In this document: positions 10,791-23,110 of the stretch, one piece after another
Numbering within the stretch: position 1 is the first letter of the stretch
Layout: every line of letters starts with the position of its first letter
Assembly (NCBI GenBank): GCA_034336665.1
Contig: CM067568.1
Coordinates: 15,161,983 to 15,225,982 of the forward strand
From: Luscinia megarhynchos
Lineage: Eukaryota > Chordata > Aves > Passeriformes > Turdidae
Direction of reading: 5' to 3'
DNA: 64,000 bases
Made by a program: the position numbers and the translations under genes
The notes under the pieces: generated by a model
Databases searched by the model: none
What the model was told of the DNA's origin: nothing
The model's input: the letters and a program-made list of their open reading frames with translations, nothing else

Positions 10791-13700
10791 AGGGGAGATC
10801 AGGACTCTCTGCAGTGGGGTCCGGCCGACCACAAGCAGGAAAAGGGAACTGCTTCCCTTCTGCAAGTCCTCAGCACCTCCTGGAGCATCCTAGGAGTGAG
10901 GAATGACAGTGCCAGGAAGGTGGATGCCTGGGAACCAGCACAGCTCATCAGAGCAATGGTGACCTGGGTTTTTTTCACTGCCAGATGCAGTGTTGGGAAA
11001 GGTGCTTTGGGCAAAACACCAAATGCCACATGGATGATGCTGTGGGAGCGAGGGGGAAGGAGGAAAAAAAATCACAGCTCCTGTCTCAGATCCCAACCCA
11101 GCTGGAGGAGCCTGAAGTGCTGAAGCTCGAGCTATACCCTGTGAAGGGGAAGGAGCAAGCAGCACCTCCAGAAGTCATGGAGAAACACGGGGTTTTTGGT
11201 AATGTGCAGTGGCAGAAATCACAGAAGTATGTGACACAATGATTTATTTTCAATCCATGAGACCGCTTTACAGCTGGGACAGATCCAGTCTGAGCCAGTA
11301 AAAAACATTCCTCTGTTTTTTGGCATTTCCCTCCTTACCCACTTGCTCCTTTGACTGCTTTAAGCACCCACTTTCAGCACCCAGCACTTTCTGCTGTGTC
11401 TGCCCATCCTTTCCAGCACCATGACCACGGACCAGCTCATCGTCTCCTGTTTCACCAAAGGCTTCTCCAGCTCCAAAGGGTACCTGTGATGCCACCTGCT
11501 GTGGAAGCCATGCTGGTGGCACGATGAGACTTTAGCCCCAGACAAAACTCCCTGACTCCATGGCCCCTCATGGCTGTTTCCTGAGGACTGGGGCAAGATC
11601 CTCGCTGTTTGTTCTCGTGGATTCAGTGAAACAAAGGACAGACGTGGTATCAGTGCTGAAAACGGGTATTTTTAGACCAGTGCTGATCAGGCTGCTTTTC
11701 CAGTGCCCCTCCACTCAGTGGAAGTTATTTGTTACTTTTGTTTCTCAGTACTCGTCCTCTGGCAGGGCGTCATCACCTCTTCTAATGTTTCTCCATCTCC
11801 ACCAAGGATTACTTTGGGCCATTAATAGCCACAGATTTAATCTTCTCCTCATTGATAAACAAACTAATTTGTTCTGCTGTGTCTGCTAATAGCTGTTTCT
11901 AGGAACCAATAACAGCTCTTAGGTGCTATTTTCTTCTTTACCTTCTCAAAAAACATGTGGCTGTTAATATTTTCATAGGGTTAAAAGAAGCATAGCTGTT
12001 TTTCCCATCTCTATTTATAACCTTGCATGTGCTCTTCCCAAAGTGGACAGGAGAGATTTTGGGAGCTTTACTCTGGAGATCATTAAATTTGGTCGAGCTT
12101 ACTTGGGTAGCTGCACTTGTGGAGAGGTTTGAGCCTGCAGAGGCCAGGGGGACTTGAGCAAGGTGTAGCCAAACCAATTTGCAAATTCTGAGGTCCCTGG
12201 TGAGCTGGGCTTGTCAGAGGCCACCACTTCCCTGTGAGAGGGGTTATATATACTCAGGAGGCTGCTCTCAGAGCTGCAGCACACCTTCTCTAAAGGAAGC
12301 TACTGGCTCTTTGGAATTGCTCCCTGGAGCATCTTCTGCCAGTGAGCTGCATCTCCAGGGGTGTGCCTGTACTCACAGCCCTCTGTGCTCTTTGCAGCCA
12401 GCCCAGAGCTGATGGGAGCTGGTGGGTCAGACCTGCTGGGTTACACTGAGCTTTGGGAGACTGCTGTTTTATAAACCCACCCTTTGTGCTCTGAGCAGCA
12501 GGATAATGTCCCTGGCCTGGAAGAGCCTGGAGGATTGTGGAGTCCACAGTCCAGCAGAGCATCCTGAGCCTGGTGGCCGTGGGGCAGTGGGGGTGGCTCA
12601 CATGCCCTGCAGCAGGCCCGGATTAGTTTATGGAAGCAGCTGAGATTAGCTGTATCCCAGTGAGCATCCCCTGCTCTGCTTGCACAATGCCCCTCTGAAG
12701 CAAGGGCATCTCTCATTGTGTGACTCCAGATAAACCAAATCCTCACCCTTTGCTAGAGCAGTGCCTTCTCTCCCCAAAGGCCACGTACCTTTGCAGATAT
12801 TCCCAGAATTAATCCCCCTCCTCAGTGCCAGGTTCACCTCCCTGCCCTCCATCTCACACCAGTGCCACTGCACGTGTGCTTGGGCACACCAGTGGGAGCA
12901 AAGCAGCTGGAAACCACATGGACACAGAGCACCGAGGATGCTGGTCACCTCCAAAACAGGCTCTTGGGAATGCAGCCCCCTCAGAGCGACTGGGGCTGTT
13001 CCAGCAGGCACAGCACAGATGAGCACTGGGCCTATTTGCTTCAAAAGCCACTGGATTCACCCCACAGGGAAGAGGAGTCATGTGGTCACTGCTGTGTGGA
13101 TCCCTGCCATTCCTCTGGGACAAAGGATGGGAAAGGCAGTGGCAGTGACTACAGGGCATCAGAGCAGCAAGAGGGATGTGGGTGGCATTTTGGGGTCCCT
13201 GGGTGCTGAGAACTCTCTGGCCTCCAGCCCTGACCTTTGCTGTCACTAAGACTTGCACAAACTTGTAATTGTTAACTAGTTCCCCTGTAGTGGGCTTGTT
13301 ATTTTTTCAGGACGGGGTTTGAAAATGCGAGACATCTACAGTAGTAAAGATTTTATTGTGCTGGCAGTGGACTGTAAAACTCGATTACATGACACTGGGG
13401 ATTGCCTAAACCTTGTTCCCACTGATGCAACTGCTCAGGCTTGGGGGGATGTGAGGAAGGGAGGTGGTTTTGAGTCACGTCTGGAGGTGCTTTGGCACGA
13501 GGGGCAGGAGCAGCCCACTCCCACCCAGCCTCTCCCAGCTTCAGCCAAGCCAGCCCGATGTGGACCCTAGGATCTGGGGGGTCACAGGACACATGCATAG
13601 CTGAAACAATGGAAGAGTGCTGGGCTCATCACTGCCCAATGACGTGAAAATCAGGGGGAAGCCCAGCCTGGAAGGAGTAAGGGAGATTTTTCTGTAGAAA

Positions 13701-16080
13701 AAGCTTTTCCATCTAGACATGGGCTCCCCAGTTGGCCCCCTCTCTCGGTTCCCTGCTGACAGGGAGTTTTCCCTCTAAGACAAAACTTTCCACAGTTTGG
13801 ATCCGTTTTATATCCATTTATATGACTGCTAGCATTTTTCATATTCCAGAGGACCATTTATGGTAAGAAAATACGTTTTCCAATAAATAATCAAAGTGAT
13901 CATATTTTGGAAGGGGAAAAAAATGGTAGTAGGAAACTTTCAGAAAAAAAAAATTGGCCTGTGCTGAACATTGAGCCAGCATGATATCTTTTTTCCTTCC
14001 AATAAATCTTCTGGCTTATTTCTGTACCCAAACTAGAGTGAGCCAAGAGGAATTCCTGAACACTTGGGTACAGTCAGCCCTTCCCCTGCTGCGGCATGCT
14101 GCAGGAATGCCATGAGCTTTTTGAAGATACCTCCAGGATTTGGTTAGCCAAGAGTAAGAGAAGCATCAAGGTAAGAACATGGCACTTTCAAAGCAAAATA
14201 AAGCAGCTTTTTTTGCTGCATCGGTGCTGTAAGCCTCAGGGAAGGGGAGAGTCTGGCAGGGAAGCTGCTAGAAGGGAGACAATAGTGGATGGAGGAGCCT
14301 CCTTACAAAGTCCCTCTGCCAACAAAACATGAGTTCAGGTGAGCTCATTCAGGCAACATCCAAAAGTGCAAGCAGGAAAGCCCTGAATGGCAAATGTCAG
14401 CATGTGATTGACCTGGGGAACACCCTGCTCAGGAGCCTTTCCAAGGCAATGGCTTGGCTGAGGTCTGTCGAGCCTCCAGCAGGGTGATGACCGCAGGCAA
14501 ATGATTGCCAAGGGGATCTGGAGGGCAATGCTGAGCACTGTCCTCTCTGTGTGAGATTGCAGGTGCGAGGTCCCTGCTCAGGAAGAAGCATGAGTCACAC
14601 AAAACTTCTGCTCTTGGCTCTGGCTACCTGCTTCTGTTGGGGTAAAATGCCAGGTTTTATCCTATATAGCTGCTAATCCCCCACCTTTCCCCAGTAGTAA
14701 GAAAGTCTCAGTAAGTGAATTCCCTGAACCCCTATCTTGCTGAAACATGAGCCCCTCTCCATGGGTATACCACTAGGTCATTCAAGTACATCCAATATCT
14801 TTTTTGAGGGGAAGAGAGGCAGAGATAGTGTTACACATTGTGCAGAAATGCTATTAGCTGTAGTTGAGCATCACAACTTGGATTTATTAGCAGGGGGCTG
14901 AAAGACCTACATGGCAGGGGATGTAACTGATAACCTTGTCTTGCATCCGTTTGAGCAAATGGGCCCTGTCCCTGAGCTCTCATCAGAGATTTAGCACTTC
15001 TCAGGAGCCTTTTTGCAATCACAGTCATTTAGCAAACATATGATACTTCACACTCAAAGCCATGACAGGGGCATATGGCACTTCCTACCTCCTAGATGTT
15101 GATGGATGGAATTACTTTGACCACTCAAGGAATCAAAGGCCTGGTTGGAATCTCAGGGCCTTGAGTTGATTTTGGTGAACATCCTTCTGGTTTGTCCTGT
15201 GTATGGAAAACCAGGTTTATTCTAAGTTAAACAAGCGAGTTCAAACAGATGAAAATGTCTCCAGCTCAGTGGTGCTGAGCACTTGCAGTCTCAAAAGTCG
15301 GAGCAATGGGAAGTTTGAAGATGATCTCATCCCCAGCATTTAAAATGGGCCTTTGCAGGCAGAAAAAAAAATAAAAGGAGAAAAGAAAAAGAAAGTATAC
15401 TTTAGGCAGAAAAAAGTACAAGCTCGCTATTGGTGGTAGAAAAGTTGAGCACAAAGGTACTCAAGAATTGGATAACGTTGTGAAAAAGAGCAAGAGCTAG
15501 GTCTGTTGCCAAAATCAGACCCATAAAAGCCAGTGAATGCTGCTGACCCACTATCTATCTCCTTTTAAAATCAAACTTACCACCAGAATGGAAGATAATC
15601 AGACATCTCCTGGTTTTCACTGGGATTTACCAGAAAGGTTTCTTGGTGGTGGGGACACTGTTTTGCACACAGCCCCAGAGAGAAGAGCTGAGATACTCAG
15701 AGCTCCCACCTGCAAGTGGCAGAGACTGAGCCTTACTCTGCTTAATCCCAAACAGGAATTTGAAGGGGCAGGTGAAGCTTCTCAGTGGGAGAAGGGGAAA
15801 AGGCTTATTTTTTTTTCCACAGACACAATTTCAAATGCTCAAGTCTGGCCCTGTGCTGAGGCAAAGCGACCACCCAAGGCCTGCTGCAGAATGCAGGTGT
15901 TGTTCCTGCCCTGCCCAAGCTGCGGATGCGTGCCCAGGGAGCCTGAGCACAATAACGTGTTTTCCTTCCCCTGACACCTGACAGTAGCGTGATTTCACCA
16001 ACCACTCGGGCCCATTGCCCCATACTTTCCGAGGTAATATAAATCAAACAGATTAACATGTTTGCTTTTAATTTTACATT
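10791..16080. other. TH-INS intergenic DNA, no gene seen
   Basis: Several modest open frames overlap on both strands (for example 12.2-13.3 kb) in GC-moderate DNA, with no domain, signal peptide or splice support. A-rich tracts occur at about 13916 and 13947. I see no gene. Confidence 0.5.
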
Positions 16081-16435
16081 TTAGAAGCAGCTGTTGAACC
16101 ACCTCAATGCCAACGGTGTCTGTTGCCAGCATTAGTGTCATTAGTGGTCATTGCAGCTGTAATAGCACCATTATCTCCTGCTAAAAGGGTCACTGATGGC
16201 TCAGGACAGAGCTTGGGGAAGCAAAAAGAGCAGACTAAATGAGATGGAAACGGCAAACAGTTGCTTCTGTCTTAACTTGCATGAAGACCTGCGGATGCTA
16301 AGCAGAGGGAAATTAATTTGCACAAGCAGCAAAATTTTGGCTAGAGCATCATCAAGGAGGAGGGGCTCTTGGTAAGTTCTGTGTCACTTGGGCTAACATA
16401 AAGCATATAAATACAGGAAAGAGAGAATGGGGACA
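16081..16435 (+). promoter_or_regulatory. INS: INS promoter region
   Basis: About 350 bp upstream of the insulin TATA box with beta-cell-promoter-type motifs. E-boxes CAGCTG lie at 16088-16093 and 16154-16159. TAAT/ATTA homeodomain cores (PDX1 type) lie in the repeated attagtg units at about 16131 and 16140, and in the palindrome aaattaattt at 16310-16319. A Maf-like tgctaagca is at 16296-16304. These motif classes are known in vertebrate insulin promoters; their use here is inferred. Confidence 0.65.
16406..16413 (+). promoter_or_regulatory. INS: INS TATA box
   Basis: TATAAATA, placing transcription start about 30 bp downstream near 16436. Confidence 0.8.
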
Positions 16436-16499
16436 TTACTACCAACCATCTTCATCCCTCAGAGGAAGCTTCTCTCCACCTCTTGCTGCCACCTCTTGG
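16436..16499 (+). other. INS: INS exon 1, non-coding leader
   Basis: Short 5'UTR exon. The start is inferred from the TATA box. The end is set by the donor ggtaagtt (GT at 16500-16501). It has no ATG, as in other vertebrate insulin genes, where exon 1 is untranslated. Confidence 0.75.
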
Positions 16500-16985
16500 G
16501 TAAGTTGGATTGCCTCCCTTCCACTTTCTACCTGTTGTGCAGACGTATTTTCTTAATTTGATGAGGCAGGCAGTGACAAGTGTGCCTCTTTGACCAAAGA
16601 AAATGAGGCCTCCTCAGTGTTTGAGGACACTGTGCTGGTTTTGGGCCATCATCACACATTACAGCCCCTTCGGAATGGGCAGAGAGGGTTTTTCCTCTGA
16701 AGGGCCCTGCTGATCTTGGCTCTCAAGGGCATGGTGGAATGGCTCTGCCAGCCTTTTGAGGCAGGACAGCGGGAGCCCGAGGCTGATGGAGCATGGAGAT
16801 GGACTCATGGTCATAGTCAGTATCATTTACTGTCACTTGTAAATCCTTCCTTCTCAAACTGGAAGATCCATCTCCTACTCTGCTCTCATTTCCACGCCAG
16901 AGGAGCTGGAACACATAGGACGCCTGACCACAACCTGTTTTCACCTCCCAGGCTTCTCCTGTGTCTCCTCTGCCCCTCCCGGCAG
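16500..16985 (+). other. INS: INS intron 1
   Basis: GT at 16500; acceptor tgcccctcccggcag ending at 16985. Interrupts the 5'UTR, the conserved position of the first insulin intron. Nothing else seen inside. Confidence 0.85.
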
Positions 16986-17001
16986 GTCCCTCCTGCCCAC
17001 C

Positions 17002-17188
17002 ATGGCTCTGTGGCTCCGCTCCCTGCCTCTCCTGGCGCTGCTGGCCCTCTCCAGCCCCGGGGGCAGCCAGGCTGCTGTCAACCAGCACCTGTGTGGCTCC
17101 CACCTGGTGGAAGCTCTGTACCTGGTGTGCGGCGAGCGCGGCTTCTTCTACCAGCCCAAAGCCCGGCGGGACGTGGAGCAGCCCCTGG
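17002..17188 (+). CDS. INS: Preproinsulin, coding exon 2 (signal, B chain, C start)
   Basis: First coding exon of preproinsulin, the precursor of the secreted hormone that signals through the insulin receptor. The exon begins at 16986, and the ATG at 17002 follows gcccaccATGG, a strong Kozak context. It encodes a 24-residue signal peptide ([16 protein letters not shown] core), the 30-residue B chain beginning [15 protein letters not shown] with Cys at B7 and B19, receptor-contact Gly-Phe-Phe-Tyr at B23-B26, then the ARR processing site and DVEQPL of the C-peptide. It ends one base into a codon at the donor ctgggtgagt, the ancestral phase-1 intron of the insulin family. Odd points: Val at B2 and Gln at B27, where chicken insulin as I recall it has Ala and Ser. 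Together with the next exon it gives 107 residues, the chicken length. Confidence 0.98.
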
Positions 17189-19356
17189 GTGAGTGAGCTG
17201 CCCTGGCAGTGGTGGGATGGGAGGCACAGCCATTGCCTGTCTCTGGCAGTCACCAGGAATGCCAGGAATACCTTCAGCATGCCAAAAAAAGGCATGGCAG
17301 GGAGAGAGGGTTTATGAGGCAAAAGGAATTGTGCCTGAAAGCTCAAACTCGTCTATTTGTTTGGGTGGATGTTACACCAGCCTGGGAGTATTCATAGAAA
17401 ATAAAGGTGGGAGGAACTCAAGAAGCATCCTTCTGCTCCAATATAGGATCAGTTGTCCCTTCTATTTCTTAGCCATGTTTGTCTGGTACATTCATAAAAA
17501 CCTCCAGAAAAAAAGCCTCTTCTGCCTTCTGGAGCTGCCCATTTCCAAGCTTAACTGACCTTCTTCTTGAGTGTTTCTTCCTAAAATCTAATCTGAACAT
17601 CCCTTGCTGTAAATTATTTCTTGTCTTATCAATAATGGACATTGGAAAGAGTCTAGTCCTTCCATCTTTATGATTGCTTCTCAAAATATTTGACTACTGT
17701 TCCCATGTCTAATTTTGACGTCTCCTCAGACACAAAACCACTACTGCCTTCTTAGGTGATATTTTCTAGATCTCTAAACATGCAATTCTGCATTTGCCCA
17801 TATCCTTGCTGACTGGTGAGGCCTGGAGTAGCACATTGAACAATCTGCCTTCCAGGGTTCTAATCAAGATTGTGAATAGATGAAGAAGAGACCCCTGTCC
17901 AAACTGCATCCATTTAAATCCTCTCATTCCAAGATCAACCTTTACTTAGCATTCCCTGACTACAATACACCTCTCCCACCATTTCTCTTCCCATCACATA
18001 CTGTTTTCATTTATATCCCATTCCCTCTCCCGTACATGTAACCATCCTGTGAAATACTCTTAGGGGTCCTTGTAAGGCAAAACAAGATAATGCCCTAGCA
18101 GAGGGTTTGCCATGACTTGTTTGGGATGTAATTTGCTCTGTTCTCTGATTATTCTTTTCTGAAGACCACCATAACTGGGTTGGAGGTTTCATTAGCCAAA
18201 TTACCTAAATACTGTACAGAGAATTTTAATCATGTCAACCAGAATGCAAGTATTTGAGGATCTTCTGCCTTTTTTTTCAGGACTTTTGCTTGAGCCACCA
18301 GCTCTTTGTCACACAATCTGGTTATGTTTACAGTCTGCTCACAGCTGGCTTGAAGGATGAAGACAAGTAAATCACGAAACCTTGACTAGCTATTTCCTCT
18401 TCCACTTAACATTGGACCAAATTTTTCCCAAATTTCCCTTCTAGCACACCAGCATAATGATTTTGTGTTTCTCTTGTGCCTTGTTCATTGCCTCACGCTT
18501 TGGGGGCTTGGGGATTTTGCATCTTGTACTGCACTTGTATTGCCCTAGAAACCACATCTCATTCTCACTTTCCAGGCATTTTCTCTTTGTTGTTAAGGGC
18601 CTTTTTCTTCCTGCAGGAAAAAAACTCACTGATTTATTTGCCATTTTCCATATTTTCATTGGGCAACTAAAACCTGAACAGATCTGTGCACAAGTTTTCA
18701 AGTTCTCACCAGCAAACAAGAGATTCTGTTGAGTGTTATCTGTGCCCAAATACCCTGATTTATCATTGCTTCTAAAAACTTGCCCTCAGCTGTGAACACA
18801 GACACACACAAATGCTTTTGCTGACAGCTTGGGGCTACATCCAACTGAATCAGGCTGTTCAGGAACAGCTGGGAAATGCACCCAGCCTCAGAACTGGACT
18901 GGTTCTGCAATCCCATGAACATCCCAGTTGTCTGCCCAGCCTCCCAGAACAGTGAGAGCCTAAAGGGCTCTGCAGTTCCAAATTCTTCTCTATAGAGCAG
19001 ACAATCCCATTTTATCCTCTCACTTACTAGCTGCTCACCCCAGGGAGGGTGCAGGATTTCTCTTCTCCACATAGCTTCTCCAATAAAGCCCCTGTATCTC
19101 TTAATCCCTCACACTGCCAACAGCTACTCAGCTTGGCATCTTCTGAACACCACAGGATTATTTTGGGAGAGGAAACAGGGAGCCTGAGGGTGCTACAAGC
19201 AGCATCAGCCTGGGGAAACCTGTGCAACTTCCTTCCCATTTTCCAGCCAACTCTGGATTAGAGATCTGGTGCCTGCCAAGGGGGTGTCTGCAGGGCTCAA
19301 GAGGCAGAGCTGATGCTGTGTGGTGTCCCACAACTTCTCCTCTTCTTCCCTGGCAG
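17189..19356 (+). other. INS: INS intron 2
   Basis: GTGAGT donor at 17189; acceptor cttcttccctggcag ending at 19356. Phase 1, inside the C-peptide. It contains an old CR1 copy at about 17385-17990. The rest shows no further gene. Confidence 0.95.
17385..17990 (-). mobile_element. Ancient CR1 LINE fragment in INS intron 2
   Basis: From tcatagaaaataaaggtggg onward the + strand follows, in diverged form, the reverse-complement CR1 order: ggaactcaagaagcatcctt, then gtttgtctggtacatt with aaaacctccag, then gcttaactgaccttcttctt, then aatctaatctgaacatccct, ttgctgtaaattatttcttg, and ccatgtctaattttgacgtc. High divergence implies an old insertion. The far boundary is approximate. Confidence 0.7.
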
Positions 19357-19493
19357 TGAGTGGTCCCTTGCATGGTGAGCTGGGAGAGCTGCCCTTCCAG
19401 CAGGAGGAGTTTGAGAAAGTGAAGAGAGGCATCGTTGAGCAATGCTGCCACAACACCTGCTCCCTCTACCAGCTGGAAAACTACTGCAACTAG
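19357..19493 (+). CDS. INS: Preproinsulin, coding exon 3 (C-peptide end, A chain)
   Basis: Completes the split codon to Val, then encodes [21 protein letters not shown] of the C-peptide (28 residues in all). The KR processing site and the 21-residue A chain beginning [15 protein letters not shown] follow, ending YCN and TAG. The four A-chain cysteines (A6, A7, A11, A20) are present, and His-Asn-Thr at A8-A10 is the avian form. B-C and C-A junctions carry dibasic sites (RR, KR) for prohormone convertases. The hormone is stored and secreted by pancreatic beta cells. Summed over both exons: signal 24, B 30, RR, C 28, KR, A 21 = 107 residues. All features indicate an intact functional gene. Confidence 0.98.
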
Positions 19494-19598
19494 CAGCAGG
19501 GCTGGAGCTGGGGAGCTCAGGGGCCATGGGCAGAAACTTGCACTTATGCTACTGCACCTTCAAAGCAATTGAATAAATGTTGTTTGGTCTATTGGAAG
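19494..19598 (+). other. INS: INS 3'UTR
   Basis: Short 3'UTR with a single AATAAA. Cleavage is expected about 15-25 bp downstream, so the end is approximate. Confidence 0.75.
19572..19577 (+). terminator. INS: INS poly(A) signal AATAAA
   Basis: Canonical hexamer 79 bp after the stop, followed by a GT/T-rich tgttgtttggtct downstream element. Confidence 0.85.
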
Positions 19599-22500
19599 GA
19601 CTGTGCTGGTTTGTGTGTCCACATCTTTTTGTCTGCTCTAGGGTGTCAGTGTCCATGCTTAGGTAAGGCAGTTTTCAGCCATCACTTATCCTCCTGCCAC
19701 ACGAATGATCTCCATGGGAGTGAGGGAGGGAGGGGAGGGATATTACACAGCTTTGGAGCAGGTATGTGCAACACCTGCACCCCCAGTGCTTGGACATCGA
19801 GAAGGAGAAGGCAGAGAGGTTTGAATAAGACTTCTCTAGCTAGGGAAACATTACATCTGTAACAATGTCATGCTGATCAACTTCCTGCAGTTCACAGCCC
19901 AAATATAGCCAGGCAGCTGGAGACCGAACTTCCCCAGCTACATAATGGAAACTGTAAAGATTAAGCAAAGAATTATGTCACCTATTCATTGTACTCAGAA
20001 AAACCATGGGTGACCACCATGGCCAGCTCAGAAAGTGTGTCTAGTTCCTTCTTCAGCTCGTGGGAGGCCCAGGGAGAGTCCCTGCTGTGGGATGTGCTTG
20101 CTGTTCACAAGGATACGACAAGCCATGTACTGAAAGTGGATTTAATCCAGAAGGAGTTTTGAATCTATTGGCCATGTGCTGGACAGTATCCTTGCTCCTG
20201 GTGCTGCAAAACTCCTTCCAGTAAGAGGTCCCAAAATTGCCCCTTTCTGTGAGGAAAATCTGCCCAGCAGTGCCAGCTGGCCAGAGTGTCCAGCGTGCAG
20301 GAAGGGCTGTGTCCCCTCTGCCCAGGGACTCCCCTGAAAGCCACACAGAGGGGCTCTGAGCCATGGGCTCAGCCTGGCAGAGGTGACAGCAGCAGCCAGG
20401 GCTGCATTTCAGCGGTGACAGATTTTGAGAGCTGGTCTGAGAGGAGCCTGTGGTTTTAACAGCCTCATTTCCCAAACCAGTTCCGACTGCCTCCAGTGGA
20501 GCTGCACAGATGGGAGCTGCCATCTCATCCCTGCCAGGATGCATTACACCCCATCCTATCACAAGCACAAAACTGGCCAAACCACTGCAAACTGAAAGGC
20601 TGGAAGAGCAGCTGGAGGAGCTGCTGAAAAGAAGATACAGACATAAAAAATGAAAACAGAAAGCACTCATGATTCCCTGTGGTGACCTTCCGTACGAATT
20701 CCCTTGATGCAGCCAAAAGCCCAAGACAGGGGTCTCCTCCTGCAGGTGCCACAGCAGTGCTACTCAGCCAGTCCTGCTCTCCCATGCCACTTTTCCATCC
20801 CTCTCCATCACCCTTTCTGCTGGGCCCCATGGAATATTCCCAGCAGCAGAGCTTTCAGCTGTGACAAGCAGCTTCGGGCCAAAACCATGTGGTTATGAAA
20901 GCACAGTAAGATCTATTCTGTTCTTGAGCTACTTGGCTCCCACCAAACCTTCACAGTGTATTGCTCCAGTGGCTTCTAGAGGGGACTCCCTAGAAGCAAT
21001 TCTCCTGCCTGTCCTGGTGAACCATGAGACCAGGACAAGTGTTACTTTAAAAAAGGAAAAAAAACCAAAAAACAAAACAAAACAAAAAAAAAACCCATGA
21101 AAAAGAAGAAAAAGCAGAGCTATTGCTCATTGTAAGGTCACCAACACATTCAGGCATGCAGCCAAGCACCAGCAATCCCATCTGCCCAGGAGATACCACC
21201 CTAATCCAAAAGGCAGATGTGATGTTCAGGTCTGCTTCATGTTCTTGAGGGAAAGGACAGCCAGCCATGGTGGTTCCTGCATCTGGCACAGCCCTGTTTA
21301 TCTGCTGGCATTCCTGCCCTGGCAGCAATGCTCTGCTGGGGTGAGGACAGCTCCTCAGAGATGCCCAGCTCATTTCCTGCCCTCTGCCATTGTTTGGGCT
21401 GATCCTTTGTTTGTTTGCTTTTTCTGAATGCTCTCAATTAGGACTTGTTGGGAAATTGCAAATGCCACTTTTTCTGCTGGAAAATGTTGATTCATCAGGA
21501 TCAGCATGCTCCACAGGACCAGACTGGTTTCAGCAGGGCGGGATTTGGAAGAATGAAGGGACACAAAAGGTTCAGGTGCCTGCTCTTCATCCTCTGCATC
21601 CAATTGCCCAAGACCACAGTCCAACCACCAGGCTCTGGGCTACCCAAGGGTGGATGATTCTGCTTCTGCTGAGAGATTCCAGAAGGTGACCACCCAGGGC
21701 AGGGAGGGATGTCCTCCCTGATGCCCCCATGTCCATTTTAGGGACCCAAGCTCTCTGAGCTCTCTGCAGAGCACATGCAGGTGCTGTTGCTTCCTTCCTC
21801 CCCAAAGCAAGAGCTGTCCTGGAGATGAGTGGCCTATGGTGAAGGAGAAAATAATGCTTCAATTTCAAAACTGTAGAAAGCCTTAAAAAGAGAGAAAAAG
21901 TTCTACACTTTTGCTTTCCAGAACTGAAAATAACCTGAAGGGCCAGCTCTTCACTTTTTAAAAGTTGCAGTAAGATGAAGGCCAAAGGAGAACAAAGGTA
22001 CTTTTCCCCCTTTTTCTGGAACTCCAGGGAAGAGAGCCTGAAGGCAACCCTATGCATTTTCCACACTGGAGCACATGGCTCCCTGGCTTGATGACGTGAT
22101 GCTGCTGGCTTGCTGACCCCTATTCCACCCAAACCCAAGAGTGGGTGTCCTTAAGGTCCTTCTCCACATCTTTAATGGTGGTCCAGGATGGAATTTCCTT
22201 ATAAAGCCTCCCTCAAATCCTTGTGCCCTTGCCCAGGCCTTTCCCTGCCCTCAGATGTGCTTGGGAGACGCCAGATCTTGTGAATTCCTGCAGGAGAAAT
22301 GACTCAAGGACAGGGAATGCCGCATCCACTGACCTCCCTCCCTGCTTCTCCTCTTGCCAGGCTTTGCATTGTGATCTTTGGGAAGCAAATGCATCCAGTC
22401 CCCTTTATTCTGACTCAGCAGTAGCTCTGAAGTGATTTTTGCAGTAGCGGTGGGGCACCATGCCTGACTAAATATCTTGGCTCTGCTGCTCTTGCAGCAA

Positions 22501-22619
22501 ACTTCCAAAGGTCTCATGCTCGTGGTGGAGGGCAATTTGAAGAGAATGCAAATAAAGGCTTCGGCTCATTCATGCTCCTTGAATAGAGAATAGAAAGCTG
22601 AGCCGCAGAGGGGATTGCA
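19599..22619. other. INS-IGF2 intergenic DNA, no gene seen
   Basis: Overlapping short open frames on both strands (for example 20053-20724 on the - strand) lack domains or codon bias that would set them apart. An A/C-rich tract (aaacaaaacaaaacaaaaaa) lies at about 21068-21095. No exon supported. Confidence 0.5.
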
Positions 22620-23110
22620 AGGCGAATTCTTTGGGCTGCTGAGTTGTTAACACTGCCTAGCAAAGCGAGGACCACAGCCGCCCCGCCTGCCACGTGCTCG
22701 AGCCCTGGCCCAAAAGGGCAGCGCCAGGGTCGGAGGGCAGGGCAGCGATGCGCGCACAAAGGGGGCACAGGGCAGCCCTGCAGGGCACCGGCACCGGGGT
22801 CCCTGCAGGCTGGGTGCCAGGTGTGCCCTCCAGGCTGCTGGATGGGCTCTGCTGCTCCAGCTTATCTGCAGGGGAAGGGACGGCTGCCACTTTCCCGGAG
22901 CTAATCCGACTGTATTGTTTCCTTTCCGGGAAACCGCAGATAGAGAGCTCTCCCGGCAATTCAAGAGATTCACTGTAAGAAACAGTCAGGCTGTACTCTG
23001 GGATTTATTGCTTTTTAACCATCTTATCAGCGTTTTAGGAAATTTTAAACCTGCTTGCAGCCTCTCTCTTTATCTGCAGAGTGATCCCTAATAACAGGCT
23101 TGAGTTGGAA
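22620..23110. promoter_or_regulatory. Candidate enhancer downstream of INS
   Basis: Three GATA-type motifs lie within 215 bp: ttatct at 22862-22867, ttatca at 23024-23029 and ttatct at 23070-23075. A mirrored ttccgggaa STAT/ETS-like palindrome is near 22924. The 5' part is GC-rich. The 10-mer cttatcagcg (23023-23032) also occurs in the upstream candidate block at 10627-10636. Function is inferred only. Confidence 0.3.

Noticed and set aside
16723..17346. 207-codon - strand frame opposite INS exon 2
   Set aside because: Antisense shadow of the insulin exon and its flanks; no support as a gene.
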